This document shows positions 55,020 through 64,000 of a stretch of DNA of 64,000 bases, piece by piece. Position 1 is the stretch's first letter. Each line of letters starts with the position of its first letter. The stretch is from assembly GCA_021234155.1 (NCBI GenBank), contig JAJEKV010000266.1:310001-374000 (forward strand). Direction: 5' to 3'. This DNA comes from Isoetes taiwanensis. Taxonomy: Eukaryota; Streptophyta; Lycopodiopsida; Isoetales; Isoetaceae. A model generated the notes under the pieces. It was not told the DNA's origin. It worked only from the letters and a program-made list of their open reading frames with translations, and made no database searches. Position numbers and translations under genes: made by a program.

Positions 55020-56620
55020 GCTCCAACATGCCAATATGGCTCAAACACGCCACCTAGGCTCCAACGTGCCAGCTAGGCTCCAACATGCCAAGGTGGCTCA
55101 ACCATGCCACGTGGGCTCCAGCATGCCAATATGGCTCAAACACGCCACCTAGGCTCCAACATGCCAAGGTGGCTCAACCATGCTACGTGGACTCCAACAT
55201 GCCAATATGGCTCAAACATGCCACCTAGGCTCCAACATGCCACCTAGGCTCCAACATGCCAAGGTGGCTCAAACATGCCACGTGGGCTCCAACCTGCCAC
55301 CTAGGCTCCAACATGGCAAGAGGGCTCAAATATGCCAAGGAGGCTCAAACATGCCACGTGGGCTCAAACATGCCACGTGGGCTCCAACATGCCACCAGGC
55401 TCCAACATGCCTAGGTGGCTCAGCTCCATGCCACCTAGGCTCCAACGTGCCAATGTATCTCAAACACGCCACCTAGGCTCAAACATGACAAGGTGGCTGA
55501 AACATGCCACCTACGCTCCTTGTGTTGAGCCACCTTGGCATGTTTAAGCCTAGGTGGCATGTTGGAGCCTAGGTGGCATGTTTGAGCCACCTTGGCATGT
55601 TGGAGCCTAGGTGGCATGTTTGAGCCACCTTGGCATGTTGGAGCCTAGGTGGCATGTTTGAGCCACCTTGGCTTGAGTCTAGGTGGCATGTTGGAGCCCA
55701 AGTGGCATGTTTGAGCCACCTTGGTGTGTTGGAGCCTAGGTGACATGTTGGAGCCCACGTGGCATATGTGAGCCACCTTGGCATGTTGGACCTAGGTGGC
55801 ATGTTAGAGCCTGCGTGGCATGTTTGAGCCACCTTGGGATGTTTGAGTCTAGGTGGCATGTTGGATCCCACGTGGCCACTTTGGCATATTTCGACCACCT
55901 TGGCATGTTTGAGCCTAGGTGGCTTGGAGCCTATGTGGCACGTTTGAGCCACCTTAGTATGTTGGAGCCTAGGTGGCATGTTGGAACCCGCGTGGCATGT
56001 TTGAGCTACCTTGGCATGTTTGAGCTACCTTGGCATGTTTGAGCCTAGGTGGCATGTTGGAGGCTAGGTGACATGTTTGAGCCACCTTGGCATGTTGGAG
56101 CCTAGATGGCATGTTGGAGCCCACGTGGCATGTCTGAGCCACCTTGGAATGTTGGAGCCTAGGTAGCACATATGAGCCACCTTGGTGTGTTGGAGCCTAG
56201 GTGGCATGTTGAAGCCCACGTGGCATGTTTGAGCCACCTCGGCATGTTGGAGCCCCATGGCATGTTTGAGCCACCTTGGCATGTTGGAGCCTAGGTGGCA
56301 TATTGGAGCCTGCATGGCACATTTGAGCTACCTTATGGGTTGGAGCCTAGGTGGCATGTTGTGAGCCACCTTGGCTTGTTGGAGCCTAGGTGGCATGTTG
56401 TGAGCCACCTTGGCTTGTTGGAGCCTAGGTGACATGTTTGAGCCACCTTAGCATGTTGGAGCCTAGGTGGCATGTTGGAGCCGACGTGGCATGTTGGAGC
56501 CCACGTGGCATATTTGAGCCACCTTGGCATGTTTGAGCCACCTTGGCATGTTGGAGCCTAGGTGGCATGTTGGAGCCCACGTGGCATGTTAGAGTGGGTG
56601 TGGCATGTTTGAGTCCTTCA
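55020..56620. repeat. Inverted tandem satellite (about 38-bp unit)
   Basis: Unit on the right half: GGAGCCTAGGTGGCATGTTT plus GAGCCACCTTGGCATGTT. The left half (55020-55510) carries the reverse complement; orientation switches at about 55515, so the array is a large imperfect palindrome of roughly 13 and 28 units. Each unit holds a small inverted repeat (AGGTGGC/GCCACCT). Variants include CCTAGG and CCACGTGG, the latter containing the plant G-box core CACGTG. ORFs across it are artefacts of a unit without stops. Confidence 0.92.
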
Positions 56621-57847
56621 AGAAATGCCTATGTGATGCCAAACCAATGTCTACCTTTGGTACTTCGTATCAATGTATCTTCTAGAAGTTGATGGATGTC
56701 TTCAAGTTTCATGCTCTACAAGCTCAGACACATGTATGAAGTCAAATGCTAGTGAGTGTGTCAAGTATGCATACATCTGTTTTATGCCGCCATTTTGTGG
56801 AAGTAATGGCCTGTGGACAACTTGGTCATACATGGTTTTTTAGAAAACCATAAAAAACCACACCTCAAAAAAAACACTACCTTAAAAAACAACACCTTAT
56901 TAAACAACATCTCTTCAAAACACCATACCGCCTGAGAAAACAACACATCCGTAAAAAAGAAACTACACCTTCTTAAGAAACCACACATTCTTAAAAAAAA
57001 AAGCTATGGCTCCCTAAAAAAACTACCAAGATATTCTTGAAAAACCACACCTCCGTATAACTACGTGTACGTTTTTTCTAAATCTTCATCCGTATTTTGT
57101 TTTTACTATTGTTTTCAGCCGTGGACCAAATGTTGGGGTTGTAGTGTTGCCATGTTCTTTTCTACAACTATGCGCCATGTCATTTTTCAACAACTACAAT
57201 TTTATACTTAAATGATTGTATTGTCATGTCCTTTTTTAACAACAGCTACAAGGGTTATACGAAACGAAAGGGGGTATGGTAAAATGACGTGTGACGTGGA
57301 TAAAAAGGCCCTTTTTTAAAGAACTTTCTCTTAAAATTCTCCCCTGCAACGAAGATGGAAGACAATAATGAACACACAACTTAGGTATCGAAAGATCTTG
57401 GCATTGTTATCAACCCTAGGATAAAACATCTTTTTCATTGCATTCAAAAAAATATATCAATTAACGTCATGCTTTTTGTTTTACTGGGCATCCATAAAAA
57501 TGTATCAATTAGCATCATGCTTTTGCTTTCTGAGGCACCTACAAAAATGATGCGGGGCGATGTGTTTCGAACACATTGCTCATTTGGAGCAATCAACCCG
57601 ATGATTTATATGGTTCAATGACGTTATTCGATGTGAACTTGAATGAATGAGACATCACCCTCCTACAATTGAAGCTATTTCAAGCTATACTTTGCCAACA
57701 CTTTAATGAACGAATCCAACAACATATTCTTGGCACCCGTTCATTTTTTATCCTTTGTACAGAAATTACGAGAAAAGAGTACAAATGTTAAATTAATACT
57801 GCGTAATTTTCTCATTGCAGCTAGAACTTTCATAGGCTTCCAAATTA
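56621..57847. other. Intergenic, probably internal to a non-autonomous Helitron
   Basis: AT-rich, with many ACACCT..TAAAAAAC words at 56840-57060 and no coding region. The 5' end of the Helitron (TC after an A) was not identified. Confidence 0.4.
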
Positions 57848-57876
57848 TGCCCAGCAACGCTGGGCACCATTACTAG
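57848..57876 (+). mobile_element. Helitron 3' terminus
   Basis: A 7-bp perfect hairpin GCCCAGC-AAC-GCTGGGC is followed after 8 bases by CTAG and then T. Helitrons end in a short hairpin about 10 bases before CTRR and insert in front of T, which this matches. No Rep/helicase gene was seen, so the element is non-autonomous. Confidence 0.7.
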
Positions 57877-58017
57877 TTTATATTAAAGTAGTTGTAGGGG
57901 TAACTTTTAGTAATGTAGTTGTAGGGGTAACATTTAGGATTCGTATATGTGGGTAAGAATAGCAAACTTTATATATGTAGACATATAAGAAGATGAGCAA
58001 ACTTTATATATGTAGAC

Positions 58018-58440
58018 ATAGGTTTGATATTCCTCCAGCTTCTCCAATGTCTCAACATAGTTCTCAGCCTGGAAGTTATTCATCACGTCATCCAGGTTAT
58101 CCGGTATTACCAAGGGTTTTGTGACGTGCACGTCGGGGGCAGTTCCAAAGGGTTCGCCCCTTTCGAAGTTTGATCGTTCCTGCTCTTCATCACCTCCATG
58201 CTCTTCATCTCCCCCTTGCTCTTCATCTTTCTCCAGTGGTTAGCTTTTCCAGGTATGTGAGGAAGCTTTAAAGAAACCGTGTTTTTCTGTCATCATATTT
58301 GAAGGCCACGTTTCTCTTCTTCTGGATCAAAGCAACCCTCGAAAATGTCCCACAAGAAAAGAAGTCGAGCAAGTATTCATCTAGAGGGAGAAGCTGCTCT
58401 ACAATATAGTATGCAAAAGATGTCTTCAACTGCCCAAAAA
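58018..58440 (-). pseudogene. Conserved hypothetical minus-strand region, copy 2
   Basis: Counterpart of 8283-8697. It encodes KTSFAYYIVEQLLPLDEYLL-like and PLVIPDNLDDVMNNFQAENY sequences, but the C-terminal part after ENYVETLEKLEE is replaced by unrelated sequence. Unknown family. Confidence 0.35.
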
Positions 58441-58894
58441 GATCAGATCACCATCCATTGACATCCAGCGATATTTCATTCTAGACGTGAATATGGTCTT
58501 ACAGCGCCTCTTGCATTTTTTTATCTTTCTCCTCGTCACCGAGGCTCCCATACATGCAGGATCTTGTGAGCTGAGGATTGCACACAAAGGAAGTTATCTT
58601 GAATTTCAAAATAACACCTGCAATCATTGTGCACATGCAAGAGGTTTCTGGGTACAACATGGCCATCCTTAGCCCGCCTAAATGCATATTTGAAATTACT
58701 GAAGACAGAGCAGGCCTCAGTACGACCAGAGCAGGAGGTATCACAAAGCCTCGGAGGGCGCACATTCGACTCTCATCGGACCTTTAACTAACAGCAGGCG
58801 CGGGCGCTTCAAATGGCACACTACTGCTGTGAGCTTGCATTTGTGCACAATTCAGGCTAAGAACTTGTATTTAGATTAAGTTGTTTTGATGCAG

Positions 58895-59134
58895 GCTTAT
58901 AGTATGTTCAGATAATTTGCTGGATGATCGTGGAAGCAAGGTAGCAGTGTGGGGTGAGCTCGAGCCCATGGACCTTCTTCATTGCACTGCCATGGAGAAA
59001 GGAGACACAAGAATTGCACTGATTCAAGGCGTTCAGCCTGATGCCCTGTTGTTCAAGCCGATGGCGGAAGCAAATACACACGGAGAGGCAGCCAGTCTGC
59101 AATTCAATGGCCCAATGACTATTTTCGGCACGAG
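58895..59134 (+). CDS. Exon-like ORF of unknown function, copy 2
   Basis: Counterpart of 9163-9403, bounded by GATGCAG and GTGAGT. It reads DDRGSKVAVWGELEP, IALIQGVQPDALLFKPMAEA and then, after a small CTG-adjacent length change, ASLQFNGPMTIFGT instead of SAIQWPNDYF. Only one of the two readings can be ancestral. Unknown family. Confidence 0.4.
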
Positions 59135-59569
59135 GTGAGTCTTGTCATTGTGCCTTCCTTCAGTTTCTGGGTGTTATAGATGTTTGAATGCATAGGATTC
59201 TGGATAGAGGTTGTTGGATTCTTGTTCTATTGCTTGTTTCCCTTCAGCATCGAAAATCTATCTGCCTTGAGAGATGTTGAGCAAAGGAACAAGCAATTGA
59301 CGAGATTATCGAACAATTGTAAGTCTATAGAGCGTATTGGATGAATAGATGGCATTGGGTGAATAGATTAGATGAATAGATGCATTTTCAAGTCCCTCAT
59401 CATGGATGCCTCTACCCAGACAAAGCCTCTCCCCTTCGAAAATTTAAAGGAGAGTGGCTCTGATTGGGTAAAGGCATCCGCGACCCGACTTCTCGATGCA
59501 CGAAAAAAGAATGCTTACACCCAGACTGAGCCTCTCCTCTCCTAAGTCCTAGAGTAGAGGGATCCAGTC

Positions 59570-60625
59570 TGAATGACTGCATTCTCGACCCACAAGTCGA
59601 GAATAGAAGGGTCGAGGCACTCTGGACTCGGGAGTCAAGTATGCGACCACCAAGAGTCGAGTATGCGACCACCAAGACCCTATCCTACTAAGTCCTGGAG
59701 TAGAAGGATCCAGTCTGGATGGTCGCATTCTCGATTCACGAGTCGAGAATGCACTTGACCACTGCAAACGTTATGGTAGAGGTAGAGGTGTAGCATTCTC
59801 GGCTCATGAGTCGAGAATGCAGGGAGCGAGTGTGCTGCTGGCTGGGTGAGCCATTCTCAACTTGTGAGTCAAGAATAGATTCAAGGAGTGCAATGAGGGT
59901 GTTGGGATGGCTAGGTGGCTGGGTGCAGTGAGGTCGGGTGTTGGGGTGGTTGGGTGAGCCATTCTCGACTCTTGAGTCAAGAATGGACTCGAATAGCAGT
60001 GAGGATGTTGGGATGGCTAGGTGAGATATTCTCGACTTGCGAGTCGAGAATGACTCACCCAGCCACCCCAACACCCTCATTGCGCGACTCGCGAGTTGAG
60101 AATGGACTCGAAGTGCAATGAGAGTACTAGGGTGGCTAGATGAGCCATTTCAGCCACCCCAACACCCTCATTGCACGACTCGCGAGTCGAGAATGGACTC
60201 GAAGTGCAATAAGGATACTGGGGTGGCTGGGTGAGCCATTCTCCGCGAGTCGAGAATGTACTCAAGGAGCAGTGAGGGCATTGGGATGGCTTGGTGAGAC
60301 ATTCTTGACTTGCGAGTCGAGAATGGACTCGAAGTGCAATGAGGGCGTTGGGGTGGCTGGATGAGCCATTCTCGAAGTGAGGATGTTGGGATGGCTACGT
60401 GAGGCATGCTCGACTTGCGAGTTTGAGAATGGACTCGAGGAGTGCAATAAGGGTGTTAGGGTGGCTGGGTGAGCTATTCTCGACTCGAGTCGAGAATGGA
60501 CTCGAGGATCAGTGAGGGTGTTGGGGTGGCTGGGTGAGACATTCTCGACTCGCGAGTCGAGAACAAACTCGAGAAATGCAGTGAGGGTGTTGGGATGGCT
60601 AGGTAAGACATTGTCGACCGAGACA
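59570..60625. repeat. Palindromic minisatellite A, copy 2
   Basis: Same unit as at 9826-10855: palindrome around TCTCGACTCGCGAGTCGAGA and a spacer with GCAATGAGGGTGTTGG. More units here keep the full palindrome than in copy 1. Confidence 0.9.
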
Positions 60626-60689
60626 TGACGCAATAGAAGATAGGGACGATCTCATTACCTATGTTTCATTAGGTAAAAATTGGAATCCT

Positions 60690-60802
60690 GGTCAGAAAAA
60701 AACTATTTTTACTGTATAATTTAAGCTAACAGGGGGCTTTGAGTGCAGAAAATGGTTCTAAGCCGAAAAATGTCAGGAATTCCACCTTTTTTTTTTTTGG
60801 AG
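60690..60802. other. Empty site for the PLE insertion
   Basis: CTGGTCAGAAAAA...GGAATTCCACC followed by a T-run of about 12 and then GGAGGATTTTCTATC occurs once, without the PLE. It fixes the insertion point in copy 1. Confidence 0.85.
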
Positions 60803-61344
60803 GATTTTCTATCATAAGATAGCCCTGAAGTACTAGAAACAGTCCATTAAAAGAGATTTTCCTAACCTAAGCTATATGAAAATAGCAAACCTGGGCTTTG
60901 GGAACATACCTGGCCGATCTGCTTGAACACAATGCCGCTATGTTTAGTTTCTACTTTGCAAGGAAGCACCCAAGCCGGGAATAAGGGTTTGTGGGACTGG
61001 AAATAAGATAATAAGATGCTCCAAGAACTAAAAAACCGGAAGCATGTGAGAAAAGAAGTTAATAAGCAATAGAAGCAATCATGGGATTTTGACAACACAA
61101 TAAACAAACCTCACTTTTTTCTCAAGCTGTCTGTAACTGGACTGGAAGATCTTGGCCTCAAATTCGCAGGTGCCATATGAGATGTCCCGATCCGTTGACC
61201 AATCTGCTGTCATGTAATTGGAGGAGCGAAAGGATTGGACGACGGGCCGGAAGGATCGGTGGAGCACAAAGAATGATCGATCGGAGGATTCGGAGCGAAA
61301 GCGAGAAAGGAATCAGAATGGGAAGGAAGTGATGGGACGAGAAT

Positions 61345-61600
61345 TACAGGTAATTATGGTTCTCTCTCGAAACGGGAGATATTAAAGTCTACCGGGCGTA
61401 CGGTGAATTACAGGTAATTATGGTTCTCTCTCGAAACGGGAGATATTAAAGTGTACCGGGCGTACGGTGGCACAAATTTAAGGCATGTTTAATGTTAATG
61501 TTAACATTAATATATTATGTTAATGTTAATGTTTGATGTTAATATTCATGTTTCATGTTAATGTTAATGTTAACGTTAACGTTAATATTTTAATGTTAAT
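61345..61600. repeat. Tandem 64-bp repeat and TTAATG array, copy 2
   Basis: Two units with ACAGGTAATTATGG and TCTCTCTCGAAACGGGAGA, then an imperfect TTAATG array, as in copy 1. Confidence 0.7.
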
Positions 61601-61608
61601 GTTATAGG

Positions 61609-62594
61609 TTGTTTTTTAAGGAGGCAATACTATTTGCCATAGGGATTTCTAAAGCATGTTTTGAACACTTTCAATTCCAGGGAACAACTGCAATTGAAAT
61701 CGAGAAATGCAAGGGAATTGCACGAAAATGCCCTAGGCTCCAATGGAGGAAGTGTGAATGCTTGTTAGTGCATCCCTGCACCAGGTCAGTCTTTGTAGAG
61801 GGTATCATAATTGCAGTGGATCCATCTGATAGTCTGTGTGATCAAAGGCTTGGGGATGACCATCTAAGTGTTGGTATAGGAAAGCTGCTTATCGAGGTTG
61901 GTAACTTGTTGTCACAAGGCACTACTAGTGATTGCATTGTATGCTCCGGGCTGCTAGAGTCTCAAGCCCAACTAAGATGGCCAATTAGACACGTTATGGA
62001 CAAGGATGACAAAGCACTGGATGCCCCAGCCCAGGAAGATACCCAAAAGCCTGAAAGAGGTCACGTGGAAGACTTGGTAGATGAAGAGTGCAAACAAAAA
62101 AGAGGCGCTATGTGTTTCACATGAGGCAACCCTACAAAAGAACCAAAGGTGTGAGGTGTATCCTCGGGGATAATAGAAGGGCAGCAACCAAAGAAAACAT
62201 GGAAGAAGTTCGGGAACGGGACTATTGTAATCTCGATTGCACTATACAATATAGTGTGGAAGACCTGGATGAGATAAGATCTCAATACAATGGGCAACTT
62301 CAGAAGGAGAGGATTAATTTCATCTACTCCCTGTTTGGAAATTCCTATTATAATGATGTGTCAGGGATACTGCTATATCAGTTGAAGGGCCTAAAGGTAT
62401 GTATGAGAGAATTAAGATGGATCTTTGGTATGCCCAAGACATCTTTCTATAGATATTGGGAAAAGGTGAGGGGAGGAGCTAAAGTGTTCTCTTATGGGAA
62501 TACTTGCGCTTTGAAAACCAGAGCAAACTCCTTGAGAGCCATTGCAGTGTTTGAAAGCTTTGTGAGATACATCTCTCAATCTATGCCTCATTAA
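61609..62594 (+). pseudogene. DUF7869-like transposase gene, 5' and central portion, copy 2
   Basis: Frame 61609-62124 (same as copy 1) and then frame 62088-62594: KRRYVFHMRQPYKRTKGVRC, CTIQYSVEDLDEIRSQYN, YSLFGNSYYNDVSGILLYQL, RELRWIFGMPKTSFYRYWEK and RAIAVFESFVRYISQ. Uninterrupted by Copia-1. The frame change near 62100 (in AAACAAAAAAGAGG) is shared with copy 1, so it predates the split, is an intron border, or is a common sequencing error at an A-run. The RELRWIFGM..TSFYRY part looks like a helix-turn-helix. Confidence 0.55.
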
Positions 62595-62819
62595 GTCCAA
62601 AGTGAACGAGCATAGTGTCAAAATACTCCAGAGAATATTGCCACAGCGTTATATCTAAAAGGAGTATCTTAAAGAGGTAAATGCAATTCCAAAGGTCACA
62701 AGGGGACGGGCTCTTACTCAATCAACTTTTAGCATGGTATGAAAAAGTCACTTCTCTGATGTGGTTGCTTCACACCAAATGCCTTTCTCTAAGTGCAAAA
62801 CTTGTATTCAACTGAAGGA

Positions 62820-63368
62820 AGGAAGGAAGGAAGGAAGAAACTTTTAATGTCCACGGAACCCAATCGGGTTATGGGACCACAAGTACAAAACGGGACCGAA
62901 GTCCCTAACCAGAACAAGGACCGAAGCCCACAGAACAAACCATAATCACCATGGCCCAGATTAAAAACCACATGGGAAAAAACTGTTGCCAGGATGACTA
63001 CGCATCCAAAAATCCATGCTATTGCAAGAAGCAATAAGCATACCTCCAACAGACAAGACTTCACCAAACGCCTTGGGCCGTAACCTCTTCTGGCCCGGGT
63101 CTTTGGAAAACCGACGCCCCCAACGCCAATCACCCGTGACAAATAATAGGGGAAGGCGGGCTTCGAGAAACCGCTTCGTGGAAATCGCCCAGTGGAGGTG
63201 CCTCCTCACTAAAGCGCTCCACCGATCCAGGCATACATACGCACAGGCACGCTCCAGGCAGGCGCCACCCATCACTGCACCTCCCAGGCGCCATCCATCA
63301 CTACGCCCAGACAACCCTAAAGGCGCCCAGGCGCTCAGGCAGGCGGCCGGGCCGGCGCTCAGGGCAAA
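62820..63368 (-). mobile_element. ~555-bp insertion, probable LINE 3' fragment or SINE
   Basis: Breaks the sequence CTGAAGGATACACTTG of copy 1 (29110-29124). AAGGA is found on both sides and may be the target duplication. On the minus strand it ends with TTCC repeats (62815-62838 on the plus strand) after GGACATTAAAAGTTTC, which looks like the tail of a non-LTR element. The other end is GC-rich (GGCGCCCAGGCGCTC-like repeats at 63260-63360). No ORF with RT motifs. Confidence 0.5.
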
Positions 63369-64000
63369 AGGATACACTTGCATCAACAATTATTGAGAAG
63401 GAAAGGATGGCAATTAGAGAGCAATTTGCAGATCACCAGTCAGACCAAATATTATGTAGGCGGCTTTACTGGCAATGGAGAACATTTTCAAAGATGCAGC
63501 CTGATAGATATCTGTGTCTGATTCATGATAAAATGGACTTGCACAAGACTTTCTTGCCAAAGTTAGATCCTCTGCCCAAGCATTGTCAAAATGCTTTTCA
63601 AATGAAAGTAAGCTCGGCATGGGTTTTAATTCACGGACATGGCACTGGCACATATGGACATTTTGTGCATGATCTTTGGAAGGACGACCCAAACTTCCAT
63701 GTGAACTCCATTTTCAAGTGCTTGAGAACACTTGAGAGAGGAACTATAGAGGGGAAGAGATACTCTCCCTTAGCCCCTATTTTTATGCTTTTAATGGGTG
63801 ATCATCCACTCATCTACCAAAGGCAAATAAGAGAGTTGACTTCAAAAGTATCAAAAGATACAAAGAGGACATGGGATGAGTTTCCAATACATGGAAAACA
63901 CCTGCAGGAAAAACTGTGTTTAGCTTGATAACGGTTGGAATGAAAACAAAAACAGATGGATGTTTGGGGCAATGTCATACTTAATAGCAATAGGGGTCTT
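63369..64000 (+). pseudogene. DUF7869-like transposase gene, catalytic portion, copy 2 (cut by window end)
   Basis: Frame 63407-63928: YWQWRTFSKMQPDRYLCLIH, DKMD at residues 41-44, KTFLPKLDPLPKH, HGHGTGTYGHFVHDLW and SIFKCLRTLERGTIEG. A stop after EKLCLA is followed one frame over by LDNGWNENKNRWMFGAMSYL. The order CxxC, DKMD, HGHG, LDN..NKN is that of DUF7869-type proteins known to me from plants, algae and animals. The stop/frame change before LDN is in both copies. The window ends before the VGHT.DDID motif. Confidence 0.65.

Larger units (their letters stand above)
58018..64000 (+). mobile_element. DUF7869-like transposon, copy 2, cut by the window end
   Basis: Continuous counterpart of copy 1 without the PLE and Copia-1. 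Homology starts at ATAGGTTTGAT (58018, against 8283) and runs to the last base. Similarity is high, with many point changes and a ~555-bp extra insertion at about 62820-63368. The left outer sequence differs from copy 1. Confidence 0.75.

Noticed and set aside
55180-56530. Repetitive ORFs over the satellite (PPRLQHAKVAQTCH-like)
   Set aside because: The 38-bp unit has no stops in some frames; the frames change with unit length and exist on both strands.
57131-57150. GTTGTAGTGTTG as the right end of the CACTA element starting at 51973
   Set aside because: Only 8 bp match the inverted left end, no subterminal motif copies lie near it, and the sequence after it does not match the copy-1 flank that should follow.
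59736-60633. ORFs over the palindromic minisatellite
   Set aside because: They exist on both strands because the unit is palindromic; there is no codon-level conservation or domain.
1-64000. CRISPR array, prokaryotic operons or organelle origin
   Set aside because: Introns, LTR elements and receptor kinase genes show nuclear plant DNA; the repeats present have no CRISPR spacing.

Overview
The window is nuclear DNA of a land plant with a large, repeat-rich genome. Spliced plant genes (serine carboxypeptidase-like, cullin-1-like, CRINKLY4-type receptor kinase) sit among nested Copia elements, a Penelope-like element (PLE), a CACTA end, a Helitron end, foldbacks and palindromic minisatellites. 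The PLE and the DUF7869-like transposase make an angiosperm less likely than a fern, lycophyte or other seed-free plant; this is inference from family distribution and no diagnostic gene proves it. All boundaries were read by eye and may be off by a few bases.

Layout. 1-1853: 3' part of a serine carboxypeptidase-like gene with intact splice sites and catalytic motifs. 3824-5310: decayed cullin-1-like pseudogene that still has introns. 5956-6457: 250-bp tandem duplication. 7441-8100: degenerate AGATTC array. About 8283-30840: copy 1 of a large element encoding a DUF7869-like transposase. It is interrupted by a 10.6-kb PLE with 3.2-kb direct terminal repeats (11031-21662) and by a Copia element with 715-bp LTRs and an AGACC target duplication (23225-28552). 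31590-31945: purine tract. 33955-34545: palindromic minisatellite. 36189-38423: intact CRINKLY4-like receptor kinase gene (minus strand). 40640-42710: Copia relic. 44774-49598: young Copia element with apparently identical 258-bp LTRs, inserted into a truncated second copy of the kinase gene (49604-50797). 51973-52280: CACTA end with a palindromic subterminal array. 54356-54880: foldback. 55020-56620: inverted tandem satellite. 57848-57876: Helitron 3' end. 58018-64000: copy 2 of the DUF7869-like element, which lacks the PLE and the Copia insertion and so serves as the empty-site reference for both, but carries its own ~555-bp insertion.

How it fits together. The two DUF7869-element copies and the two receptor-kinase segments let nested insertions be polarised inside the window. 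Few host genes look alive: the carboxypeptidase (cut by the window edge) and the receptor kinase. The most unusual items are the PLE with an apparently intron-split ORF and terminal repeats, the DUF7869-like element with extra conserved ORFs and a palindromic minisatellite, and a palindrome core shared by two unrelated minisatellites. Many differences between repeat copies cluster at CTG/CAG sites, so some frameshifts may be assembly errors rather than real lesions.
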